Counted from the stretch's first letter, positions 7,315-15,362 are shown. The stretch: DNA of 16,188 nt from Oscillospiraceae bacterium (GCA_029983685.1 JASBZA010000021.1:1-16188), one strand, 5' to 3'. Notes: generated by a model not told the origin, from the sequence alone. Numbers and translations: made by a program.

Positions 7315-8064
7315 TTACAGGTCCTTCTCGGTGGGAGAATTGACTTTCTCTCTTATTTCCAGGGCCAAAGCCACATCGTCGGTGATGAGGGCATTGACTT
7401 CTTCGGTCAGGGCCAGGTGGATAGCTTCGGGAGACGTGACGGTCCAGGGATGGACCTTAAGACCCAGGTCATGGGCTTTGGCCACGAAACCCGGCCGGCG
7501 CAGCAAATTATACTGGGGGTGGAGTGCCATAAGGCCACGGTTAAGAGCATAGTAACAGTCTTCGTAAACCGCACGCTCGTAGAGAAGACCCGATTTATAA
7601 CCCAAACCCTGCTCGGCCAGGTAAGCCATGGAAGAATGGTTAAAAGACGAGTAGCAGACCCTGGCGGATATGGGTGAATATTCCACCATGTTGAGAATCT
7701 GATCTTCCATGCCGGGGTAGGGGATATAGGAGTTTTTCAGTTCAATATTTAACATCAAATCCGTGGGCGTAAGAAGATCCAAAACTTCTTTTAATAGAGG
7801 GATAGAGTAAGTCCGATCCTGGTCGGCACTTAGTAAGGCTATTTCTCTTAATTCCCGGAAGGTCAAATCTTTAACGTAGGCTCTATGGCCGGTAAGCCGC
7901 ATCAGATATTCATCGTGGATGACAACCAGGGCACCGTCCGAAGATCTTTGTACGTCGATTTCGATACCCTCGGCTCCTAAACGAATGGCCTCCTCGTAGG
8001 CCTCAAGGCTATTTTCCGGATAGATTCTGTGGGCACCTCTGTGGGCCCAGATAGTAGTAGACAT
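7315..8064 (-). CDS. Glycerophosphodiester phosphodiesterase family protein (cytosolic)
   Basis: A 249-residue GDPD TIM-barrel enzyme that would hydrolyse glycerophosphodiesters to sn-glycerol 3-phosphate and an alcohol. Family residues are visible: WAHRG (H8, R9), YPENS (E17, N18), GIEIDVQ (E35, D37), VVIHDEYLMRLT (catalytic H50, then D51), and LNIELKNS (E108, K110). PWTV (residues 212-215) and ALITDDVALAL near the C-terminus match the end of the barrel. No signal peptide is present, unlike secreted GlpQ-type enzymes, so it acts on cytosolic substrates, probably phospholipid or lipoteichoic acid breakdown products. On the - strand GGGGGT lies 7 bases before the ATG at 8064. It is convergent with rpsI and divergent from the amidohydrolase. 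The exact substrate is not determined. Confidence 0.93.
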   Translation of the reverse strand: MSTTIWAHRGAHRIYPENSLEAYEEAIRLGAEGIEIDVQRSSDGALVVIHDEYLMRLTGHRAYVKDLTFRELREIALLSADQDRTYSIPLLKEVLDLLTPTDLMLNIELKNSYIPYPGMEDQILNMVEYSPISARVCYSSFNHSSMAYLAEQGLGYKSGLLYERAVYEDCYYALNRGLMALHPQYNLLRRPGFVAKAHDLGLKVHPWTVTSPEAIHLALTEEVNALITDDVALALEIREKVNSPTEKDL

Positions 8065-8087
8065 AGGATTACCCCCTTTTTCACATT

Positions 8088-8138
8088 TTATATTAGCAGA
8101 ACTTTATTCCAATAGAGCTTTGATTTCTGCTAATATAA
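8088..8138. promoter_or_regulatory. Perfect 14-bp inverted repeat forming symmetric divergent promoters or an operator
   Basis: TTATATTAGCAGAA (8088-8101) and TTCTGCTAATATAA (8125-8138) are exact reverse complements separated by 23 bases. Each arm contains TGCTAATAT read outward, an extended -10 element (TGn plus TAATAT): 8128-8136 for the amidohydrolase operon on +, and 8090-8098 for the GDPD gene on -. The matching -35 regions in the shared spacer are weak. The two promoters would be back to back and mirror-symmetric. The arms could also be half-sites of one regulator that controls both genes. Confidence 0.65.
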
Positions 8139-8189
8139 GTAATCAAGAAGGCAAACGGTGCAAAACACCCTAGGGAGAGGAGTTAGGCT

Positions 8190-9410
8190 ATGGCAAAATT
8201 TATCATTAGTAATGTAGAACTTTTCAGTATGGACCCTTCTATAGGTCATATTGATAGAGCTTTTATTGCTATTGAAGGACAGAAAATTTGCCATGTCGGA
8301 GCCATGGAGGCTTTGGACACAAAGGCGATTTGGGAAGACACGGAAGATGTGGAACTCGTAGACGGCGAGGGCCTTTTAGCCTATCCGGGCTTTATCGATG
8401 CCCACAGCCACTTGGGTATGTTCGACGATCACCTGGGTTGGGAAGGCAGCGACGGCAACGAAGCGACCGATCCCGTGACGCCGGAGCTTAGAGCCATTGA
8501 CTCGATTTTCCATGATGACGTGACCTTGGAAGAATCCATTGCCGGTGGTGTGACCACGGTCATGACCGGGCCGGGTTCGGCTAATGTTATTGGTGGCCAG
8601 TTCGCTATTATTAAACCCTACGGTCCCAGTGTGGACCGGATGATTCTCAAGGCGCCGGCTGCCATGAAGGCGGCTTTGGGTGATAACCCCAAAATGGTTT
8701 ACGGCAGGCACGACAAGAAGCCCCAGACCCGTATGGGGAATGCGGCGGTTTTAAGAGAGGCCTTGATGAAGGCCAGAGATTATGTAGACCGCAAGGCCAA
8801 AGACCCCGATAAGACTTCCTTCGACTTTAGGATGGAAGCTTTGGCCCCGGTAATAAGAAGGGAACTGCCCTTGAAGATTCACTGCCACCGGGCAGATGAT
8901 ATCCTGACCGCCATCCGGATTAGTGACGAGTTCGGTATTCGATATACGTTGGACCATTGTACCGAAGGCTATCTTATCTTAGACCAATTAGTAGAGGCCT
9001 ATGCCTACCGTAATGAAGACCACCGCGGCAGCCTGGAAGGTATTATCGTCGGACCTTTGGTAGGCGATAGGTCCAAGCCGGAACTGAGCCGTAAGTGGAA
9101 CGGATCGGCTGCTGCGATTTATGAAACCGGCATTCCTATGGCCGTAGCCACCGACCATCCGGTAATCTCCATTGATTTCGGTCGCCACCAGGTTTCGGCT
9201 CTGATGCGTGACGGTTTGAGTCGTGAAGCCGCTTTGGAAAGTATCACCATCAAGGCCGCCATGGTCTTGGGCGTAGACGATCGAGTTGGACGCCTGGCTC
9301 CGGGCATGGATGCGGATATCGTCTTGTGGGACCAAGATCCCTTGCTGCCTTGGGCCAACACGGACCGAGTTTATCTCAACGGCAAATTAGTTTATGAAGC
9401 TGACTTTTAG
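8190..9410 (+). CDS. Metal-dependent amidohydrolase (imidazolonepropionase-like family)
   Basis: A 406-residue cytosolic amidohydrolase-superfamily enzyme. It has an N-terminal beta-sandwich with YPGFIDAHSHLGMF carrying the HxH metal ligands H72 and H74, HCHRADD (H231, H233), TLDHCTEGY (H256), and ATDHPV with the catalytic aspartate D322. The C-terminal GRLAPGMDADIVLWDQDPL returns to the sandwich domain, as in imidazolonepropionase, dihydroorotase and related hydrolases. No hut genes are nearby, so histidine breakdown is unlikely and the substrate is unknown; a small cyclic amide or dipeptide-like compound is possible. GGAGAGGAG (8174-8182) precedes ATG 8190. Its end overlaps tsaE by 17 bases, so it is translationally coupled to the t6A cluster. 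It starts the operon transcribed from the divergent promoter. Confidence 0.9.
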   Translation: MAKFIISNVELFSMDPSIGHIDRAFIAIEGQKICHVGAMEALDTKAIWEDTEDVELVDGEGLLAYPGFIDAHSHLGMFDDHLGWEGSDGNEATDPVTPELRAIDSIFHDDVTLEESIAGGVTTVMTGPGSANVIGGQFAIIKPYGPSVDRMILKAPAAMKAALGDNPKMVYGRHDKKPQTRMGNAAVLREALMKARDYVDRKAKDPDKTSFDFRMEALAPVIRRELPLKIHCHRADDILTAIRISDEFGIRYTLDHCTEGYLILDQLVEAYAYRNEDHRGSLEGIIVGPLVGDRSKPELSRKWNGSAAAIYETGIPMAVATDHPVISIDFGRHQVSALMRDGLSREAALESITIKAAMVLGVDDRVGRLAPGMDADIVLWDQDPLLPWANTDRVYLNGKLVYEADF

Positions 9411-9990
9411 AAGTTTGAGTGAAAAGGACACCGGAGCCATCGGCCAAAGCTTGGGCCGGGCTCTGACTTCTCGGGCTCTTCAGGACTCTCAGGCAAGAGA
9501 TTCTGAAGAGTTTTCTCTTACCTTGGCCCTTAGTGGCGATTTGGGAGCCGGCAAGACACACTTTACGGCCGGTCTGGCCCGAGGTCTGGAATCAGAGGAT
9601 TCGGTTTCCAGCCCGACCTTTACGCTTTTGCAAATTTATCGGGGAAGACTTCCTATTTACCATTTTGACTTGTATCGGATGGATAGTCAGTCGGGTTTGA
9701 CCGAGTTTGGCCTGGACGAATATTTCCATAAGCCGGGGATTTGTGTGGTTGAATGGGCCGAAAGGGCCTTAGAGGCCTTACCGGCGGACCGGCTGGATTT
9801 GGATATTAGGATCGAAGAAGCGGCCGGGTTTATCGACTTTTCTTCGGATGGCCCCCTGGTCCTGGCTCCGGAATCTTCAATTAGGCAGCTTCGCTTTACT
9901 TCCGGAGGGCCCAAGTCCGCGGTACTTTTGGATTTCTGGTCGGGAAAAGAGGACTTTCCCGCCGAACTTATCTTGAAGGAGGAAGACTGA
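9394..9990 (+). CDS. tsaE: tRNA threonylcarbamoyladenosine biosynthesis ATPase TsaE
   Basis: A 198-residue P-loop ATPase that works with TsaB and TsaD to make t6A at position 37 of ANN-decoding tRNAs. It shows the Walker A motif GDLGAGKT (48-55), SSPTFTLLQIY (72-82), YHFDLYRM (89-96), and VVEWAERA (118-125), all TsaE signatures. The core ends near residue 150; about 45 further residues exceed the roughly 150-residue family norm and show no recognised motif. ATG 9394 lies inside the amidohydrolase gene with no clear ribosome binding site, so translation probably depends on coupling; TTG 9415 is an alternative. Its stop shares one base with the tsaB start. Confidence 0.95.
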   Translation: MKLTFRSLSEKDTGAIGQSLGRALTSRALQDSQARDSEEFSLTLALSGDLGAGKTHFTAGLARGLESEDSVSSPTFTLLQIYRGRLPIYHFDLYRMDSQSGLTEFGLDEYFHKPGICVVEWAERALEALPADRLDLDIRIEEAAGFIDFSSDGPLVLAPESSIRQLRFTSGGPKSAVLLDFWSGKEDFPAELILKEED

Positions 9991-10715
9991 TGCTGATCTT
10001 GAGTATGGATACGACAACGCCCGAACTTTTCGTGGTTTTGGCCGAGGACGGCCGGGTTTTAGCGTCCAGGCGAACATCGGGGCAGACCCATATGACGACT
10101 CTGATGCCTTCTCTGGATGAGGTCTTAGAGGAGACCGGTAAGAGCTTGGATCAAGTGGACTATTTTGCCTGCTGTGTCGGACCCGGCTCTTATACGGGGA
10201 TTCGTATCGGTGTAGCGGCGGCCCAGGCTTTGGCCATTTCCGAAAATAAAGCATGCCTGGCCCTGGATACGCTGGATGTTATTGCCTACGAAGACAAGCC
10301 GGAAATAGAGTGGGTGAGGGTACCCTTGTTGGATGCCCGCAACAGGCGAGTTTATGCCAAAGCTTTTCTGGGAGATGAAGTCCTGATTCCTACCGGTGTC
10401 TATGGAGTGGATGATTTTTTTTCGGCTCTGGAACAGGCTTTAAAAGAAAAAGGCATGGCTGAAGCGACGGTGACTCTAATGGGAGATGAAGCCTCCGGAA
10501 ACTACGCTGAAGATAGTGCGCTACAAGAAAAGATTACACTTCATTTAGAAGCCTCGGAGAAGACGTATTACGAGCCCCGACAAATGGCTCAGCTAGCGGA
10601 GCAGGCGGCACGACAGGGTTTGGGCTTGGACCCGGCAGAACTCCTACCTCGTTATTATCAAAAAACGCAGGCCGAGCGTGAGCGTTTAGAAAAGACAGAC
10701 CATGACCGGGTCTGA
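9990..10715 (+). CDS. tsaB: tRNA threonylcarbamoyladenosine biosynthesis protein TsaB
   Basis: A 241-residue member of the ASKHA fold that serves as the scaffold partner of TsaD in t6A synthesis. Diagnostic features are the N-terminal LILSMDTTT, HMTTLMPSLDEVL (34-46), and CVGPGSYTGIRIGVAAAQAL (62-81). It lacks the metal-binding HxxxH of TsaD at the expected place, which supports TsaB over TsaD. AAGGAGG (9976-9982) precedes ATG 9990, which overlaps the tsaE stop as TGATG. The C-terminal ELLPRYYQKTQAE is typical of TsaB, which often ends with this segment just before RimI. It overlaps rimI by 14 bases. Confidence 0.95.
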   Translation: MLILSMDTTTPELFVVLAEDGRVLASRRTSGQTHMTTLMPSLDEVLEETGKSLDQVDYFACCVGPGSYTGIRIGVAAAQALAISENKACLALDTLDVIAYEDKPEIEWVRVPLLDARNRRVYAKAFLGDEVLIPTGVYGVDDFFSALEQALKEKGMAEATVTLMGDEASGNYAEDSALQEKITLHLEASEKTYYEPRQMAQLAEQAARQGLGLDPAELLPRYYQKTQAERERLEKTDHDRV

Positions 10716-11193
10716 TTGGGCGGATGTTTTCTATAAGGGCCTGGTTCGTCCGGCTGCCCTAGAGGATTTGGATGCCCTGGCCCTACTCGATGGGCTTTGC
10801 TTTAATGACCCTTGGGGCACAAGAGGAATTCAGGAAGAACTCTTAATTCAAGAAACAGAGGACTTTCCCCGCGTGATGCTTTATGAAGATGTGGGCGATA
10901 AGAAGGCTTATCTGATCGGTCACTTGTTATTGGATGAGGTCCGGATTTACCGAATAGGAGTTAGGCCCGAAGAGCGAGGCAAGGGCCAGGCCTATCGTTT
11001 GTTTTCGACCTATCTTAGGATGGCCCGTGAGAAAGGGGCTGTACTTTGTACGCTGGAGGCTAGAGAAAACAATATGCCGGCCTTGAAACTTTACAAAGGC
11101 ATGGGCTTTACGCAAGTGGGTTATAGGCCGCATTTTTATCAGGATACGGGTGAAGGTGCGGTTTTGCTCGATTTGGAACTGAATCATTTATAA
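10702..11193 (+). CDS. rimI: Ribosomal protein S18-alanine N-acetyltransferase RimI
   Basis: A 163-residue GNAT enzyme expected to acetylate the N-terminal alanine of ribosomal protein S18 with acetyl-CoA. The RPAALEDLDALALLDGLCF opening, FNDPW (34-38), the acetyl-CoA loop RPEERGKGQAYRL (88-100), and LEARENNMPALKLYKGMGF (118-136), with a conserved glutamate (E119) and N124, fit RimI closely. It starts inside tsaB, the common tsaE-tsaB-rimI order. The usual next gene, tsaD, is absent; an aminopeptidase P gene with its own promoter follows instead. The first 15 residues vary in the family, so the exact start is less certain than the identity. Confidence 0.93.
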   Translation: MTGSDWADVFYKGLVRPAALEDLDALALLDGLCFNDPWGTRGIQEELLIQETEDFPRVMLYEDVGDKKAYLIGHLLLDEVRIYRIGVRPEERGKGQAYRLFSTYLRMAREKGAVLCTLEARENNMPALKLYKGMGFTQVGYRPHFYQDTGEGAVLLDLELNHL

Positions 11194-11209
11194 AAGTAAC
11201 AAAAAAGAA

Positions 11210-11239
11210 TAGACCGTCTTTGTGACTTTACACTATACT
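11210..11239 (+). promoter_or_regulatory. Candidate promoter of the aminopeptidase P gene
   Basis: TATACT at 11234-11239 matches the -10 consensus at five of six bases. TAGACC at 11210-11215 matches the -35 consensus at four of six with an 18-base spacer. It lies in the 79-base gap after rimI, where no terminator is visible, so read-through from the rimI operon is also possible. Confidence 0.45.
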
Positions 11240-11272
11240 ATGCTTAGCTTTGAACTGAAGGAAGTGGATTCG

Positions 11273-13051
11273 ATGGCAGATGCGAATAGGTTAGATTTAC
11301 TGAGAGAAAAGATGCGCCAAGAAAAGGTGGACCTGGTTTATGTCCCTACAGCAGACCCCCACATGTCCGAATATGTGACACCGGCCTACCAGTCCCGGGC
11401 TTTTCTTACAGGATTCACCGGTTCAGCGGGCACGGCTGTAGTCAGTATGGATGAGGCCAAATTATGGGCTGACGGCCGCTACTTTATCCAGGCGGAGCGC
11501 GAGATTAAACATACGGGTTTTGATTTGATGAAACTTGCTACACCCGGTTATCCGGGCGTTTTGGAATGGATAGAAGAAAAGATGCCCCAAGGCGGCACCT
11601 TGGCTACCAATGCCTGGACCTTGTCCGAGGCCTGGGCCGAAGCAATTCAGCAGGTTTTAGAAAGAAAGGGCGCCACGCTTAGAACCGATTTGAGCTTGGT
11701 GGAAGATATCTGGGAAGACCGCCCGGAACTTCCGGTAAGCCAAGCTTTCTTGTTAGAGGAAAAGTATTCGGGTAAGTCCACCGCTACTAAGTTAGAAGAG
11801 CTACGCGAGGACCTGGAGAACAGGGGAATCGATTACGAGTTAATCGGCCAGCTAGAAGATGTGGCCTGGTTATACAATATTCGAGGCGGTGATGTGAAGA
11901 GCACGCCTGTCTTGATTGCTTATGCTTTGATCGGCAAGTCCGATGCTTTCCTTTTTGTGGATGAGACCAAAGTACCCGAAGACGTGCGCCAGGCTTTGGC
12001 CGAAGAGGGTGTGGGTGTTCTCCCTTATGACGCCATCACCGAAGCGGTTCGAAAGCTAAACCGTGAGACCATCCGCTTGGACAAAAACAGCCTCAACGCC
12101 TATTTGTTCAGCTGTATTTCCGATTCAAACACCATCGTTGATGAGGCCAATTGGACTAAGCTTCAGAAGGCCAAAAAGAATCCTACCGAAATCGAAAACC
12201 AAAAACTGGCTTATCTTAAAGACGGCATCGCCGTTACCAGACTGATTTACTGGTTGACCCACCACGAAAACTTAACGGATCTCACCGAATGGAATGTCAG
12301 CGAAACTTTGCTTTCTTATAGAAAAGAGCTAGATCATTTCTTGGAAGAGAGTTTTACGACTATAGCGGCTTACGGTCCCAATGCGGCCATGATGCACTAT
12401 GCACCCAAGCCGGAAACCGCCGCACATCTGAAAAGACAAGGCTTCTTGCTGGTGGATTCGGGCGGTCAATACTTAGAAGGGACCACCGATACGACGAGGA
12501 CTTTTGCCTTGGGAGCTTTGACCGACGAAGAGAAAAAGGATTATACACTGACCTTGAAGTCCCACGTGCAACTGGCTCGGGCCGTTTTCTTAAAGGGCAC
12601 GACCGGTACCCTCTTGGATGCTTTGGCCAGACAGCCTATGTGGCAAGAGCATCTGGACTATAAGTGCGGGACAGGGCACGGCGTCGGTTATCTGCTCTCT
12701 GTACATGAGGGACCTCAGAGCTTCTCCAAGACCGGTAAGGACATTCCTCTGGAGCCGGGCATGGTGATTACGATTGAGCCGGGTGTCTATAAAGAAGGCA
12801 AGCACGGTATCCGGACGGAAAATGTATATTATGTAGAGGAAGATTGCCTGGTCGGTACGGATCCGTTCTATAAGTTCGGCGGCTTTACCCTGGTACCTTT
12901 TGATAGAGAAGCCATTGTTGTCGATATGCTAACGCAAGACGAGCTTGCTTGGGTCAACCATTATCATGCAAATGTCTATGAGGCTTTGGTCCCGCATCTT
13001 AAAGAAAAGGAAGCCGAATGGCTCAAGGATGTTTGCCGGCCTATTAATTGA
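11273..13051 (+). CDS. Aminopeptidase P family protein (three-domain Xaa-Pro aminopeptidase, M24B)
   Basis: A 592-residue cytosolic metallopeptidase expected to release N-terminal residues that precede proline. It has two creatinase-like N-terminal domains (about 1-150 and 155-310), an M24 pita-bread catalytic domain (about 315-530) and a short C-terminal M24 extension, like eukaryotic XPNPEP1 and unlike the shorter PepP. Di-metal ligands are D395 (VDSGGQY), D406 (TTDTTRT), H469 (GTGHGVGY), E502 (ITIEPGVY) and E516 (RTENV). HYAPKP just before the first ligand carries another family histidine. ATG 11273 is chosen because AAGGAAG (11258-11264) lies 8 bases upstream; a GTG at 11222 would add 17 residues unlike the family and overlap the likely promoter. 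It is probably intact and active. Confidence 0.95.
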   Translation: MADANRLDLLREKMRQEKVDLVYVPTADPHMSEYVTPAYQSRAFLTGFTGSAGTAVVSMDEAKLWADGRYFIQAEREIKHTGFDLMKLATPGYPGVLEWIEEKMPQGGTLATNAWTLSEAWAEAIQQVLERKGATLRTDLSLVEDIWEDRPELPVSQAFLLEEKYSGKSTATKLEELREDLENRGIDYELIGQLEDVAWLYNIRGGDVKSTPVLIAYALIGKSDAFLFVDETKVPEDVRQALAEEGVGVLPYDAITEAVRKLNRETIRLDKNSLNAYLFSCISDSNTIVDEANWTKLQKAKKNPTEIENQKLAYLKDGIAVTRLIYWLTHHENLTDLTEWNVSETLLSYRKELDHFLEESFTTIAAYGPNAAMMHYAPKPETAAHLKRQGFLLVDSGGQYLEGTTDTTRTFALGALTDEEKKDYTLTLKSHVQLARAVFLKGTTGTLLDALARQPMWQEHLDYKCGTGHGVGYLLSVHEGPQSFSKTGKDIPLEPGMVITIEPGVYKEGKHGIRTENVYYVEEDCLVGTDPFYKFGGFTLVPFDREAIVVDMLTQDELAWVNHYHANVYEALVPHLKEKEAEWLKDVCRPIN

Positions 13052-13076
13052 CAAGGCCATGTCTTATTTGTAAACT
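13048..13076 (+). promoter_or_regulatory. Promoter of the HPr-like gene, overlapping the preceding stop codon
   Basis: A perfect TTGACA (13048-13053) and TAAACT (13071-13076, four of six) are separated by exactly 17 bases. The -35 box includes the stop codon of the aminopeptidase gene (TGA 13049-13051). The start site would be near 13083, giving a leader of roughly 20 bases with AGGGGAGG. It should drive the HPr-like gene and probably uvrC and the phosphoesterase. Confidence 0.72.
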
Positions 13077-13105
13077 GAATTTTGTTGTGAAGGGGAGGAA
13101 AACGC

Positions 13106-13366
13106 ATGGTAAAGAAGGAAATTATTTTTCAGCACGACGGCGACATGCAGATGAAGGCCGTAGCAGTCTTAATCCAGAAGGCCTCTTCCTATAGGTCTAA
13201 TATCTGGCTCCAGGCAGGAGAGAGACGGGCCAATGGAAAGAGCTTATTAGGTGTCATGAGTTTGGCCATCCAGAAGGGAACGACCGTGGAGATTTCCGCG
13301 GAAGGACCGGACGAAGATGATGCCTTGGAAGCTATTGCAGGCTATTTGGAGAATCCGGAAGTCTAG
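13106..13366 (+). CDS. HPr-family protein lacking His15 (Crh-like: Gln15, Ser46)
   Basis: An 86-residue HPr-fold protein. Canonical HPr carries the phosphotransfer His15 in GLHARPA; here the segment is GDMQMKAVA, with Gln at residue 15, Lys at 17 in place of Arg, and Ala at 18 in place of Pro. The second regulatory site is kept: NGKSLLGVMSLA puts Ser at residue 46, with M51 after it. IQKASSY and the C-terminal DEDDALEAIAGYLE fit the HPr helices. This is the pattern of Bacillus Crh (Gln15, Ser46), which cannot carry PTS phosphate but is phosphorylated by HprK and acts with CcpA. A regulatory role is therefore inferred. AGGGGAGG at 13091-13098 gives a strong start. uvrC begins 31 bases after it, with no terminator between. 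Confidence 0.88.
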   Translation: MVKKEIIFQHDGDMQMKAVAVLIQKASSYRSNIWLQAGERRANGKSLLGVMSLAIQKGTTVEISAEGPDEDDALEAIAGYLENPEV

Positions 13367-13397
13367 TTTCTGACGCCGGCATATGTGAGAGGTACAG

Positions 13398-15362
13398 TTG
13401 TCCGGAAACGAACGTAACGAAAATTTTGAAGCACGTTTAGATTTAGTGCCGCAGAGCCCGGGGGTCTACCTGATGAAAGACGCTTCGGGCTCTGTTATAT
13501 ATGTGGGTAAGGCGGTAAACCTGAGGCGGCGTCTCAGGTCTTACTTTGGTCCCACACCTCAGGGGAACGAGAAGGTTATGGCGATGATTTCCCATATCCG
13601 CGACTTCTCCTATTTGTTGTGCCAAAATGAGCTGGAATCTTTTATTCTGGAATCCAACCTCATCAAGCGCTACCAGCCCTTCTATAATATTCTATTAAAG
13701 GACGACCACGATTACCCCTATATCCGGGTGACGCTCCAGGAGATGTACCCGAGAATTATGAAGGCCTACCGGGTCGGTCCGGATGAGGCAGAGGGGGCCA
13801 AATATTACGGTCCTTATTTAAACGGCGATTTGTGGCAGGCGCTTCGGACCATCCACCAGCTTTTTCCGCTTAAAACATGCAAGAGGCAATTCCCCAGAGA
13901 TATCGGTAAGGAGCGCCCCTGTCTTAATTACTATATAAAGAAATGTATTGGACCTTGTCTGGGAACGGTCAAGGCCGAAGATTATCGCCAAGTCATCTAC
14001 CAGGTTTGCGACTTCTTGGAGGGCCGCTATGACGGAATCCAAAAAGACCTGGAAGAAAAGATGTACCAAGCATCCGAAGCTTTGGACTTTGAACAGGCCG
14101 CCCTTTATCGTGACCGTCTGGCTTCGTTAAATAAGCTTCAAGAAAAACAGGTTGCGGTTATGGACCAAGACTTCGATGCCGATGCCCTGGGCCTTGCCAG
14201 AAATTCGGCCGAGGTCTGTGTCTTGAAGTTGGAAATCCGTTCCGGAAAAATCACGGGTACGTCAACCTACTTCCTGGATGCAACGGCTTATTCGGATGAA
14301 GAAGTGGTTCGGGCCTTTATTGAACAGTACTACCCCGGAGCTGCTACGATTCCCAGGACCATCATGACGGGAGTAGAAGCCCTGGCGGAGGATAGCGGGC
14401 TTTGTGCTTTTTTGACCGGGCTTTCCGGCTGCAAGGTGCAGATCCACTATCCGCAAAGAGGCGAGAAACGCCATGTTTTGGATATGACCGAGACCAATGC
14501 TACACAGGCTTTGCGGCGTCGAACCATTATCCAGGGCCAAAGTCAGCAGTCTGTTGACGAGGCCATGCAACTTTTGGGCAAAATTACCGGCCTGCCTTAT
14601 CCGCCAGCCCGAATCGAAGCTTACGACGTTTCCAATACCGGCAAGGACGATATGACCTGTGCCATGGTGGTTTTTGAAAACTGTAAGGTAAGGCGAAACC
14701 AAGCCAGGACCTTTAACATCCGTCGCCAAGAAGGCCAGGATGACTACCGAGCCATGACCGAGGCTATTGATCGCCGCCTAAACCATATAGACGATGCCGC
14801 TTTCGGCCGTAAGCCCGATCTGATTTTACTGGACGGGGGCTTAGGCCATGTGACGGTTATTAAATCTTTATTAGAAGAACGGGGCTTTGCGGACCTGCCT
14901 TTGGCCGGCATGGTCAAGGACCGTCGCCACCGCACCCGGGGCCTGGTTTTGGCCGACGGCAGTGTGGTTGAACTGGCGGAATCTCTGGGCCTTCTCAAAG
15001 AAAACGCGCCCCACCCGGAGAGCCGGGCCGAGATTTCCTGGTTTTCCGAAGACCCCGGAGTGGAGAGAGAACAGAAGCTGGCTTTACTGAGACTTCTGAC
15101 CGGTATTCAAAACGAAGCCCACCGTGTGGCGGGCCAAGCCAATCGAAGGCTCAACAAGAAACGCCAAACCCGATTTAAGCTGGAAGATATTCCGGGCGTG
15201 GGGCCTAAGAAACGCCAGAAGCTGATGCAGGCTTTTCGATCGATTAAAGAAATCAGCCAGGCCGACGTAGAGGGACTTTTGGCCAAAGTTCCCTCTCTGG
15301 GCCAAACTACTGCCGAAAATATCTACGAGCATTTTCACCCGCAAGAGGAGGAGAGTCCATGA
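13398..15362 (+). CDS. uvrC: Excinuclease ABC subunit C (UvrC)
   Basis: A 654-residue nuclease that makes both incisions in nucleotide excision repair with UvrA and UvrB. The N-terminal GIY-YIG domain shows PGVYLMKD (Y24), IYVGKAVNLRRRL (Y35, R43) and LESNLIKRY with E85. Four cysteines (161, 175, 183, 187) match the Fe-S ligands reported for UvrC. A UVR UvrB-binding segment lies near 216-250 (ALDFEQAALYRDRL). The RNase H-like domain has AYDVSN (D410), LLDGG (D479) and NEAHRVAG (H575), and the helix-hairpin-helix tail is about 594-648. It starts with TTG, supported by GAGAGG (13387-13392) five bases upstream and the correct family N-terminus; there is no in-frame ATG upstream. It overlaps the phosphoesterase gene by four bases (ATGA). 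Confidence 0.98.
   Translation: MSGNERNENFEARLDLVPQSPGVYLMKDASGSVIYVGKAVNLRRRLRSYFGPTPQGNEKVMAMISHIRDFSYLLCQNELESFILESNLIKRYQPFYNILLKDDHDYPYIRVTLQEMYPRIMKAYRVGPDEAEGAKYYGPYLNGDLWQALRTIHQLFPLKTCKRQFPRDIGKERPCLNYYIKKCIGPCLGTVKAEDYRQVIYQVCDFLEGRYDGIQKDLEEKMYQASEALDFEQAALYRDRLASLNKLQEKQVAVMDQDFDADALGLARNSAEVCVLKLEIRSGKITGTSTYFLDATAYSDEEVVRAFIEQYYPGAATIPRTIMTGVEALAEDSGLCAFLTGLSGCKVQIHYPQRGEKRHVLDMTETNATQALRRRTIIQGQSQQSVDEAMQLLGKITGLPYPPARIEAYDVSNTGKDDMTCAMVVFENCKVRRNQARTFNIRRQEGQDDYRAMTEAIDRRLNHIDDAAFGRKPDLILLDGGLGHVTVIKSLLEERGFADLPLAGMVKDRRHRTRGLVLADGSVVELAESLGLLKENAPHPESRAEISWFSEDPGVEREQKLALLRLLTGIQNEAHRVAGQANRRLNKKRQTRFKLEDIPGVGPKKRQKLMQAFRSIKEISQADVEGLLAKVPSLGQTTAENIYEHFHPQEEESP

Noticed and set aside
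8157..8169. Small hairpin GGTG/CACC in the amidohydrolase leader as a riboswitch
   Set aside because: Only four base pairs with a 5-base loop; the leader is under 50 bases, too short for a known riboswitch.
11222..11272. 17-residue extension of the aminopeptidase starting at GTG 11222
   Set aside because: It overlaps the likely -10 box and lacks a ribosome binding site; the AAGGAAG site supports ATG 11273.
14262..14729. 155-residue open frame on the minus strand inside uvrC
   Set aside because: A shadow of uvrC coding bias, with no ribosome binding site or family resemblance.
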